Made by a program: the position numbers and the translations under genes. DNA of 64,000 nucleotides from Muscardinus avellanarius (taxonomy: Eukaryota > Chordata > Mammalia > Rodentia > Gliridae). The stretch's first letter is position 1; every line of letters begins with the position of its first letter. This document shows positions 1 through 64,000 of the stretch, piece by piece. A model generated the notes under the pieces. The model ran no database searches and was not told where the DNA came from. It was given only the letters and a program-made list of their open reading frames with translations. Location of the stretch: assembly GCA_963383645.1 (NCBI GenBank), contig OY726576.1, forward strand, positions 8,794,102-8,858,101. Reading direction: 5' to 3'.

Positions 1-157
1 TTCGTTCCAAGCAATCCCTCTCCTAAATGTTAATATCTTCTTGATTTTGTCAAAATGTAGTTTCTGTTAATTAAGGGAATTCAGTGATGTTCTTTAGCCC
101 AAAGATTTTACACCAGAAATGAAATTCTATGGAAGTTTAGAATCTCATGGTAGCCTG

Positions 158-545
158 CTGCTGTGGTTTGGATGTGGTCTGCCCCCACCAAAACGCACAA
201 TGAAATTTAATCACCAAATATAATGATAATGAGAGGTGCTGGTAGAGGGCCACACACTCACGAAGGGATTAAGATGGTTTCTGAAGGAGTGGGTTAGGCA
301 TCTTGAAGTACAGGGTTACAGCACCTAGTCCCATTTGTCACCCTTGCTCTTTTGGCACAAACCCACCAGCCCTTCTGCTTTTCCCACACATGTGCTGCAA
401 CACAAGACCTCACCAAAGGCTGATGCAGATGCAGTGGCCGTGTCTTGGATTTCTAGCTCCTGGATCTATAAGTTAAATAAACCTCTCTTCTTTATTAATT
501 ACTTACTCTCAGGTGTTCTGTTATAGCAATGGAAAATGGAGTCAG
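158..545 (+). mobile_element. MaLR-type LTR (MST/MLT1-like)
   Basis: It starts with TGTGGTTTGGATGTGGTCTG and ends with the MaLR tail: AATAAACCTCTCTTCTTTAT, then TCAGGTGTTCTGTTATAGCAA. This matches the layout of mammalian MaLR LTRs. It is old and diverged. Sequence 1-157 before it is unassigned. Confidence 0.75.
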
Positions 546-1897
546 ATATCACTTTTGTTATTTCTTTCTTTGGGGAGTTACTGTACTATATTAATGCGGA
601 GGGGAAGCGATTATACTGAAACCCCTGCCACCTCTGTTTCCTACAGGGAGCAGAACAGGGGAAGAGTGAAGAAAATGGTCTCTAGACCTATCTCATGTTG
701 AGAGGGAGCCAGGGCAACCAGAGTTCAGAGTCTCTAAACAGCACCAGATGCAGATGGGCAGAATTAAATAAGAGCAATTGCAAAGGCAGCCAAGTTTCTC
801 ATCTGTGGGATCCATCACCAAATGGTGACCTCATAGATGAGATCCTCAATACACAGATGACTAGGAACTCCAGTACATGCCCAAGTCATTTCTTAGAATC
901 ATCCTAAGTTGGAAAAGGCTTAAAAACTTTTTTTCAGTTCTTATGAAATGATGCTACCCATCTGGTATTGCTAAGATTTAAAATAATAAAGATCAAACTA
1001 TAAAAAATACCCCAAACTATACTGTAGTCACACAAATAGTTGCTATGATAGTACTATATAGTTTAGATATTATGTTTTAGAATATTACACAGAAGTGGCA
1101 TATTAATAAAAATGAATAGTTAATAAAATTGATAATTAATAAAAATGGGTTTGATAAAAGATTAAAAACATCACCTACAATACAGCATTGCTGGTGTTCA
1201 ATAACAAACATGTAACATTACCAAGGCATTGGGACTCTGAAACTTCTTAGTAGGCATGAGATTAAGAGATTTCCTATGATGATAGATTGCTTATGCTGCA
1301 GTTATTTACTGCAGCATTTTAACAAACTGAAGAGTTAGTTATGGAGAAGAAAAGAGAACCACCAGATTTTTTGGCTTGTTAAAAATAAAAAAATAAAACA
1401 ATGGGAGGGGCTGCTATGGTCAGCATTTTTCCACGGGGCTCCCTGATCCTCATGTATAACATAGGAAGACTGTTATTCCATGCAACAAGAGCACTAGGGT
1501 ATAGTGTTGTGCTTAATGAGTACAAGGTCGGACAGCCAGGAGCCATCTCATCTACCAGCCATGTGGTCTTAATGACATAGAACCATCATCCAAGGAAAAC
1601 ACACAGGCATTGGGTCCTTACTATTACACTCATAAAACTCTATCAAGACACTGAAATATATTTGAGACCACTTTGAAAATTATTCCAGAGAGATGTTATA
1701 AAAATTAAAATTTGATTAAACAATTAGAGAAAGTAAGAATAACCAAATTAAAAAAAAAAACAGAAAAGGAAACTAGACGGGAACTTTTTTGGGAAAATAA
1801 TACCAGTGACCAAAAAACATATGCAAATATATTCAATCTGACTCAAAATTGTTCAAGGTGAAAAGATGAAACACCATTTTTACACTCATAACTAGTA
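546..1897. other. Intron with no recognised element
   Basis: AT-rich sequence, with short A-runs near 1380-1400 and 1750. I see no exon, SINE, LTR or tandem repeat. It may contain decayed L1 sequence that I cannot assign by eye. Confidence 0.4.
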
Positions 1898-2127
1898 AAA
1901 TGTAAGCATTTGGAGGGGGCGGTACTGGGGATGGAACCCAGAGGCATTCTATCTCTGAGCTGCACTCTCAGTCCTATTTTTTATTCTTTATTTTGAAACA
2001 GCATCCCACTGAGTTGCAAGGAGCCTCACTAAGTAGCTGAGGCTGTCCGAGAACCATGATCCTCCTGTCTCAGCCTCCCAAATGCTAGGATTACAAGCGT
2101 GCACCACCAAGCCAGCAAATGTAAGCA
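1898..2127 (-). mobile_element. Composite B1/ID SINE, minus orientation, with target duplication
   Basis: ID-like part, A-rich linker and 7SL-like part read in reverse order. Direct repeats AAATGTAAGCA flank it at 1898-1908 and 2117-2127 and mark the insertion. Confidence 0.85.
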
Positions 2128-2185
2128 GTTTTTAGAAGCAAGAATTTGCTATGGTGAGTGAGAGCAGGTAGTTCATATGGAATTT

Positions 2186-2372
2186 AAAGAAACTGTTCTG
2201 TAGATCAGTGTGGAGATTCCTTAGAAAACTGGGAATGGATCCATCATATAATCCAGCTCTACCACTCCTGGGTATCTTTCCAAAGGGGTTGAAATCAGAG
2301 AACTACAGTAACATATGCATACCCATGTTCATAGCAGCACAATTCGCAAAAGCCAAAATATGGAACCAACTT
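2186..2372 (+). mobile_element. L1 3'-region fragment joined to a SINE remnant
   Basis: It runs from the 'cagtgtggagattcctta' stretch to 'atatggaaccaac', the same L1 segment seen at 31275-31370. At about 2373-2410 it continues into a short antisense SINE piece ending 'gggattacaagcc'. The open frame there is not a gene. Confidence 0.75.
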
Positions 2373-2410
2373 GGCCTCCCAAATGCTGGGATTACAAGCC
2401 ACTACTCCTG

Positions 2411-3831
2411 CTGGCATCAATATATCTCTTCTTTTGAGAAAAATAGTTTTAAAAGTGAATACATCAATAAAATGACATATTTTCTGATTAAACTAGTAGA
2501 TGTTTAAAAGTTTATCATATGCTGATTATTTGGCAATTTATAAGTGAAGCTTTAATTACATATATGCTTCTTAGTACAGCAAATCCACTTTAAAGAATAT
2601 ATATTTAGAAAATATTCACAAACTTTACATTTAGGGTTCTCAGGTATAATGCTGTTTATAAGAAATAAAAATAAAAATGGCATTAATGCTTATAAATAAC
2701 TAAATTAAGGCATGCATAAAATGGAATTCTAGGAGACTGAAAACAACATAAAAATCTTTCATGACCTGGAAATATATTTTCTATTATGTGAAAAGAAAAA
2801 TATTAGAATTCCAAGCAAATATGTACAGTAAGATACAATTTTATTAAAAATAAAATAGAAAAAATGCAACGGGACATAAGCAGTAGCTCACTATGGGCAG
2901 AGGGTTTCTGGTGGCGCTTTCTTCTATTCTTTGTGCTATTAGAATTGCTTTCTGATACATATTTTAGCAACTCTAAGAGGATAAGCCTCTTATACATATT
3001 TGTGGAATGAAGTAACAGATCCACATTATCTTTCTTTAGCCAAATAAAAATGTCACGATGTATATTGACAACTTTCCTTTTTTCCTAGCAAATGTGGTGC
3101 ATGATAGTTCAGTTCATTTTGAACTTGTTCTATGGAATCAACAGAGAATATAAATACTCTCGGGAACATAGACTCAACAGATTTTCTCTCTCACTGGTTC
3201 AGTATGTAAGGACTTAGGTCTGGATGGGGGGGGCTAGCTAAATGGCTGAAATGTGAACTGATTGTGTAAGTCAAGGGGCTATGAAGATGACCAGAAATTT
3301 TGAAAAAAAGGATGCTCCTCTTTTGTTCTCTTCAAGTAAGACCCTTAGGTCTTGTAACCTCTGCCCTGGGTTTCTTCATATATAAAAGTGATGACCAGAG
3401 AATTCTGAACAGGCCGTCTTTGAATGTCAAATGTGAGGTTTTGATATCAACTGAAGAATTTCATCAATCTTGATACGGTATAAAATTTCAAATACTTTTG
3501 CTAAAAAGAGAGTAGCCAAGACATGGTAGGGAAGAAGGTTCACAGGACAATTATTCAAGAGATTAGTTTGGATCAATAGTTAAATGTTGATACTGGCAAT
3601 AAGTTACATTATAAATAGAATTATTTCTGAGCTTAGATCTGCATCTGCCCACACCCATGCAGAACACTTGCACATTTTTTGGACGCTCTCATATAAAGTG
3701 CTTGATTCAAAGTAGGAGGTAACCAAATGATATTTTTCTTTTTTCTAATCAAATGGCTTATTTCCCAGAAAGAAATTATCATTTCACTTGAAATTTAACC
3801 CATGCAGGGGCAAAACTTTAAAATTTTCTAC
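2411..3831. other. Intron with no recognised element
   Basis: AT-rich, non-repetitive to my eye. A G-run occurs near 3225-3232. No exon or RNA gene seen. Confidence 0.4.
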
Positions 3832-4216
3832 CATATTGATAAGTCGGGTCCCTCCCCTACCCCACGTGATGTTGCAGCAGGAACAGGAGGCGGAAACCCG
3901 GAAGACAGAAGCAGAGAGATTGCGAGACTACAGGTGCTGCAAGACACACTTGAGATTGCAAGACTAGAGATGTCCTGAGAGAATCGGCAGGCCTATAAGA
4001 CATCGGTGCCTCTGATCCACCACGTGACTCAGCTGGCCAATCAGGACTATGCACTACTCTCCAGATGTGTGGCCCATCGGTCTCTTCCCCGATGGCCAGC
4101 TGACTCCCCGGAGAGTGCTGGGTCAGGTATGAATAAAGCAGCAGTCTCTGATAACCCGGTTGGTGTTTTTACCTCCCTCCTAAACTCCCTAACTCTATTT
4201 TCAACCTTTCACATAT
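3832..4216 (+). mobile_element. Solo endogenous-retrovirus LTR with CATAT target duplication
   Basis: The LTR body at 3837-4211 starts TG and ends CA. It is flanked by CATAT at 3832-3836 and 4212-4216. A TATA-like box is at 3994-3999 and a poly(A) signal AATAAA at 4132-4137, in U3-R-U5 order on the plus strand. The region is GC-richer than its surroundings. No internal viral coding sequence is present, so it is a solo LTR left by recombination. The 5-bp duplication suits ERVL- or ERV1-type elements; I cannot name the family. Confidence 0.75.
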
Positions 4217-4251
4217 GAGTTTATGTAACTATTTCTAAAATGTATTAGAAG

Positions 4252-4455
4252 GCTGGGCACGGTGGTGCATGCTTGTAATCCCTGCTTAGTAGGCGGAGAC
4301 AGGAGGATCACACAGATTCGAAGCCAGCCTCAGCTACTTAGTGAGGTTCTCAGCAACTTAATGAGACCCTGTTTCTAAATAAAATATAAAATAAATTTGG
4401 GAGTATAGCCTGGAGGTAGAAAGCTCCTGGGCTCTTCCCTCAGTAACACACAAAA
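4252..4455 (+). mobile_element. Composite B1/ID SINE, plus orientation
   Basis: It begins 'ggctgggcacggtggtgc', has an A-rich linker near 4375-4395 and an ID-like right part with 'ggaggtagaa'. Confidence 0.85.
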
Positions 4456-4599
4456 ATAGTATTAGATACTTACTACATACTCCTGTCTTATAAGCTCAAA
4501 TATGTAAAATGAGATTTAGCTCATCAACTGATGCCTTATGGTAGCTGCTGTGTTGCCAGGCAGGCAATTTCCTGGGATATAAATCCTAAACACACATTC

Positions 4600-4785
4600 C
4601 TGTCTGTCCGTCCTTCCTTCCTTCCTTCCTTCCTTTCTTCCTTCCTCCCTCCCTCCCTCCCTCCCTCCCTTCCTTCTTCCCTTCCTTCATTCCCTTCTCT
4701 TTTCTTTCTCCTTTCTTTCCTTCCTTCTTTCTTTCTTTCCTTTCTTTCTTCTTTCCTCTTTTCTCTCTTTCCTTTTCTTTTTGTG
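4600..4785 (+). repeat. Polypyrimidine microsatellite (TTCC)n/(TCCC)n/(TTTC)n
   Basis: Nearly pure C/T tract at the 5' edge of an antisense SINE, so it probably expanded from that SINE's poly(A) tail. Long open frames here on both strands are low-complexity artefacts. Confidence 0.95.
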
Positions 4786-4985
4786 ACACTGGAGATTGAA
4801 CCCAAGAACATGTATCTCTGATTTGTACCTCTAAGCTACACCTCCAGCCCTTTTTAGTTTTGAAACAATGTCTCACTAGGTTGCTGAGAGTCCCACTAAA
4901 TTGCTGAGGCTGGTCTTGAACCTGTGATCTTTCTGTCTCAGCTTCCCAAGTATTGGGATTACAGGTGTGCAGCACCATGTTAGCT
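4786..4985 (-). mobile_element. Composite B1/ID SINE, minus orientation
   Basis: The ID-like part comes first (4790-4850), then the B1-like part ending 'gggattacaggtgtgcagcacc'. Diverged copy. Confidence 0.8.
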
Positions 4986-5843
4986 TCCTGCCTCCTTTTC
5001 TAATCCACTTACCCAGAACAACAGACAGCACCCTCTTCTATGGGTACTTTTATTGTTACTGAATACTGTAGCTACTAATATGCTTCCTTTTTATGAAAAA
5101 CTAAATAAAAGAGGGAAAAAGTTATTACTATGAATTTTGTGACTCAAAACTCCTTTATGCTTTAATTCACTTTTTAAACTTGCAATCAAGTTGTTATGGT
5201 CAATAATTATTTGCAGAAAATCAACTCTCAGAGAAGTATATATTGTAAAACACAAACAACCAAATAACCCTACATTACCCTAACAAAATAGTGTTGTACT
5301 CCAGCACAGTATAGGAATTTTATCTTTATCTATAGATGCATACCTATAGACACATACTCATCTGCATACAAATTCTCCAGCTTTGTTAAATACTGTATGG
5401 ATAAGCACTTAGGCTGAAAGGTAGGAGGGAGGGTGAGAGAACGAGGGGTTTGAGGGTTTACATCATGTTTCCAAGGCCCCCAGGAATCAGTGGAGAGTTA
5501 GGCCTTCAGCTCTATGCTAATGTCATGTAGATGTTTCTGTAAGGCTTGACAGACTGAGAATATAGAAGACAATTGTTTTCTTTTAACATTCCTGGCTTAC
5601 TGGAGGCTGCTGGGAGTGCAAGAAAAATCCTGACTTGGTCTAGTTTGGGTTCTTCCCACGGATTACCTTAGTAAAGCCAATGTAGGCAGATGACTGGGAT
5701 TTTATATGAAACTGACCTCTCTTGTGGATTTGGAAGAAAATCCAGGCATGTTAACTGAGGTCATCTGTTAGTGATTCCAAATGCTAAGATAGTTGCAGAT
5801 TATTTTTTCATTTTTGCAGTATCGTATAAAAGCACAACATATC
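4986..5843. other. Intron with no recognised element
   Basis: No exon, SINE or LTR signature seen. Probably unique or heavily decayed sequence. Confidence 0.4.
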
Positions 5844-6082
5844 AAAACAAGTGAAGAGCCCGGAGTGGTGGCGCACGCTTGTAATCCCCGCGCTTGGGAG
5901 GTGGAGACAGGAGGATCGCGCTGGTTCGAAGCCAGCTGCGCTGGCTTAAGAGACCCTGTTTCCAAATAAAAAATATAAAAATAGGTCTGGGAGTATAGCC
6001 CGGAGGTAGAAGGGCTTCCAGGAACCCCAGTACCACCAAAAACAAACAAACAAACAAACAAACAAACAAAAACAAGTGAAGA
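5844..6082 (+). mobile_element. Young-type composite SINE with perfect 14-bp target duplication
   Basis: Direct repeats AAAACAAGTGAAGA at 5844-5857 and 6069-6082 flank a full-length element (5858-6068). It has the 'aggtctgggagt' and 'gtagaagggcttccaggaac' wording shared by the other young copies here. The tail carries (CAAA)n. It lies about 200 bp below the last PLCB4 exon. Confidence 0.93.
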
Positions 6083-6285
6083 CAGAGATAATAAGCTAGC
6101 CTTGCCCTTTTATTTATTACAATGAACCTGAGGTTACTAGTTATCTTTGATTTCTATCAGGGCCGCAGCGTGCTTGGCACCAGCAGGTACAGGCGGCACC
6201 ATCTTTACTTTTTGTAGCAGAGTCAGAAAGTTTTACAACTTGGTAATTTAGGACCTCATGCACTGTGACCCCATGTTTATCTTAC
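6083..6285 (-). other. Intron start with GC-rich patch, unassigned
   Basis: The segment at about 6155-6215 is markedly GC-richer than its surroundings. On the minus strand it holds a short open frame (MVPPVPAGAKHAAALIEI, then KDN and stop) followed by AATAAA. It may be a decayed processed-gene fragment. I do not recognise a family and do not call it a gene. Confidence 0.2.
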
Positions 6286-61454
<55,169 letters not shown>

Positions 61455-61525
61455 TATTTTAATTTTCACTGTTGTAAAATACCCATAACCTAAAAGTTAC
61501 CATCTTAATAATATATGTATATGGT
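61455..61525. mobile_element. Ancient L1M fragment
   Basis: 'gtaaaatacccataacctaa' and 'aagttaccatcttaataa' resemble the old L1M 3' region. Confidence 0.45.
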
Positions 61526-61544
61526 TTTAGATGATTCTATATGA

Positions 61545-63955
61545 TCTTATTGGTACATTGTAGTCTCACATCATAATATAATTTAGAAGGGACCTACATT
61601 CATGCAGCACTTCCTCCTGGCTTTCTCCCCTTCACACATGATAGTGAGCTTGACATTGATAATTCTACATATGTATATAACATCAATGGAAATGTATCCT
61701 TCATTACTTTTCCCTTCCTCTAGATCCCCTCCATCGCTCCACAGGAACTTCTCCATTCTCTAAAGTTCAACTTGTATCCCAACTACTCCCTAGCTTCCAC
61801 ATATGAGAAAAAAACATACGAGCCTTTAGTCTCTGTGATTGACTAAATCTCACTTAAACTTCTCCAGGTCCATATGTTTTTCTGCAAATGAGTTAATTTT
61901 TTTGTTAGAATTTCATTATGTGCATATCCTATACTTCTGTAATCCATTCATCTGTTAATGAACAACTAGGAAGCTCCCATAATTAGGCTCTTGTAACTTG
62001 TGCTGCTATAAACATGGGTATTCATTCACCATAATATTTTTATTCTGGTCCCTTTGGAAATACACTCAGGTTCATATGGATCATATGATGGATCCATTTC
62101 CAGTTTTCTGAAGAATCTTCACAGCGATCTCCATAATGACTACACTAATTTGCAATTTCACCCACGGTGTAAATGAGTTCCAGTTTCTCTACATCCCCAC
62201 CAGCATTTATTGTTGTTTATATTCTTGATGATTGCTGTTCTAATTGGGGTTATATGGAATCTCAGTATAGCTTGATTTGCATCTCCCTGATTCTAATGAT
62301 ATTGAACATTTTTTCCATACATTTATTGGCCACTTGTATTTTTTCTTTTTGTGAATTGTCTGTTTAGTTCAATTGCCCATTTCTTGATTGGGTTATTTGC
62401 TTTTTTAGTGTTAAGTCTTTAAGTTCTTCTTATATTCTGAATGTTAGTGCTCTAACATACTCAGAAGAGTAGATAAAAAAGATCATCTCCCTTTCAGAAG
62501 TCTCTGTCTTTATATTTTTGATGGTTGTCTTTGATGCATAGAACTTTTTAAAATTTAATGTCAGCCGGGCGTGGTGGCGCACGCTTGTAATCCCCACGCT
62601 TGGGAGGTGGAGACAGGAGGATTGCGCAGGTTCGAAGCCAGCCGCGCGCGCTGGCTTAGGAGACCCTGTTTCTAAATAAAAATATAAAAATAGGTCTGGG
62701 AGTGTAGCCCGGAGGTAAAGGGCTTCCAGGAACCCCAGTACCAAAAAAAAAAAAATTTAATGTCATCTCATTTATTAATTCTTAATTTCCTGAGCTTTGA
62801 GGGTCTTATTGAGGAAGTTTCTACCTATGCCTAAATGTAAAATCTCTGGCCTAATTTCCAGGTCTTTGATACATCTTGAGTTGACTTTTTTGTAGTGTGA
62901 GAGGTTGGAGTTTAATGTCATTTTCCACAAATGCATAAACAGTTTTCCCAACACCATTTGTTTAAAGGTTGTCTTCCATATGCTTTTGGCAACTTTCAAA
63001 AATCAACTGACTATTGGTGTGTGGAACTGTTTCTGTGTCTTCTATTATGTTTCACAGTTCTATGTGTCTGTTTTTGTACCAACATCATGCTGTTTTTATT
63101 ACTATAGCTCCATAGTATAATTTGAAGTTAGGTATCATGATACTTCTTGCATGGTTCTTATTACCAAGAATTGCTTTGGATATTCTGGATCTTTTTTCTC
63201 ATATAAATTTTAGGATTGATGTTTCTAGCACTGTGAAGAATAACATTGATATTTTAATAGGGTTTGCATTGAATCTGTAGCTCAGTTTTGGTAGAAAGGC
63301 TATTTTGATAGTTATTATGCATATTCAAGATCAGGGGAGGTCATTCTATTTTTTAAGATTTTATTCAATTTTTCTATCTAGTATGTTATAATTTCATTAT
63401 AGGGGTCTTTTACCTTCTTGGTTAGATTTATTTTTGGTATTTTTTGAGATTATTGTAAATGAAATTGTTTTTCAGATTTCTTTTCAGTAAATTAATGGTG
63501 GATAGAAAACTAATGATTTTTGTATCCTGCTACCTTGCTGAATTTGTTAATCAGCTATAGACATCTTTTGGTTGAGTTATTTGGGTCTACCAATTATAGG
63601 ATCATGTCTTGAAAAAGAAAAAAGAAATAAAAATTTTCTAGACAAATACAATCTCCCTATATTGAGCCAAGAGGATATAGAAAACCTAAATCAACCAATG
63701 GCAAGTAACAAGACAGAAAGAGCATTAAAAAGGCCTTCCATCAAAGAAAAGTCAAAGTCCAGACTGATTCCCAGCAGAATTCTACAAAATCTTTATAGAA
63801 CTAAAACCAATACTTCACAAATTATTCGATGAAATAGAAAGAAATTGAATTCTCCCAAACTCCTATGAAACCTGTATCACCTTAATACCAAAACCAAACA
63901 ATGATACCTCAAGAAAAAAAAATATAGACCAATATCCTTCATAAACAGAGATGCA
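61545..63955 (-). mobile_element. Long L1 with 5' inversion, ORF2 fragments on both strands
   Basis: From 61545 to about 63609 the sequence is reversed L1: 3' UTR, then the ORF2 3' part, up to the reverse-transcriptase catalytic-box region ('aggatcatgtc'). From about 63610 it switches to forward ORF2 sequence from earlier in the reverse-transcriptase domain. That forward piece contains many indels and stops, so the copy is dead. A young SINE is nested at 62563-62751. Confidence 0.83.
62550..62764 (+). mobile_element. Young-type SINE with perfect 13-bp target duplication, nested in L1
   Basis: AAAATTTAATGTC at 62550-62562 and 62752-62764 flanks the element (62563-62751). It begins 'agccgggcgtggtggcgcac', close to the subfamily consensus implied by the other copies. 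Confidence 0.94.
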
Positions 63956-63959
63956 AAAG

Positions 63960-64000
63960 ATGGATGTGTTGACACACGCTTATAATCCCAGCATTCGGGA
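63960..64000 (+). mobile_element. SINE start, cut by the window edge
   Basis: 'gatgtgttgacacacgctta' and 'taatcccagcattcggga' are the first ~40 nt of a composite SINE. Confidence 0.75.

Noticed and set aside
2208..2507. 99-codon open frame with WRFLRKLGMDPSYNPALPLL
   Set aside because: It is the translated L1 3' region; similar wording recurs in the L1 copy near 30450-30560 (opposite strand). Not a host gene.
4531..4978. Long open frames across the CT-rich tract on both strands
   Set aside because: They translate to Ser/Phe/Leu/Pro or Lys/Glu/Arg low-complexity strings from a microsatellite and run into a SINE.
1..6285. Search for the next PLCB4 exon (expected to start DIVDALSDPKKF)
   Set aside because: No matching sequence on the minus strand, so it lies outside the window.
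63572..63832. Open frame resembling part of an L1 reverse transcriptase
   Set aside because: Real L1 ORF2 ancestry, but a short decayed fragment with frame breaks. Listed under the L1 instead of as a gene.

Overview
The window is mammalian nuclear DNA, almost certainly from a squirrel-family rodent (Sciuridae: ground squirrel, marmot or a relative). The host clue is the dominant SINE. It is a composite with a 7SL/B1-like left part, an A-rich linker and an ID (tRNA-Ala-like) right part ending in wording such as 'cccagtacc'. It occurs about 30 times on both strands. The species is an inference; the gene identity is not.

The only protein-coding gene I can support is PLCB4 (phospholipase C beta 4), on the minus strand. 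Twenty consecutive internal coding exons were located by protein similarity and splice sites, running from 60223 down to 6286. They total 2119 nt, or 706 codons plus one base, and correspond to about residues 124-829 of the human protein. All 19 introns are GT-AG, every phase joins correctly, and no exon carries a stop or frameshift. The exons encode the end of the PH domain, the EF-hand region, the X half of the TIM barrel (His328, His375 and the calcium ligands), the acidic X-Y linker, the Y half, the C2 domain and the start of the C-terminal linker. The first exons lie beyond position 64000. I found no coding exon downstream (below 6286), so the C-terminal coiled-coil exons lie outside the window. 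The enzyme hydrolyses PIP2 to IP3 and diacylglycerol downstream of Gq-coupled receptors.

The remaining 97% is intron. It holds composite SINEs, L1 fragments (mostly 3' ends, two with 5' inversions), ancient L1M, L2 and MIR remnants, MER5A-, MER53- and Tigger-like DNA-transposon relics, three MaLR-type LTRs, one solo ERV LTR with a 5-bp target duplication, and about a dozen microsatellites, several grown from SINE linkers or tails.

I see no undescribed biological system here. The points most worth a second look are: a 44-bp candidate cryptic exon at 61078-61121; an L1 whose 5' end lies about 11 nt inside the donor of the exon at 35734; two L1 copies with twin-priming inversions; a recently active SINE subfamily with near-perfect target-site duplications; and a nested SINE/L1/SINE mosaic at 28798-29329. 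Residue numbers and comparisons with human PLCB4 rest on recalled family knowledge, not an alignment.
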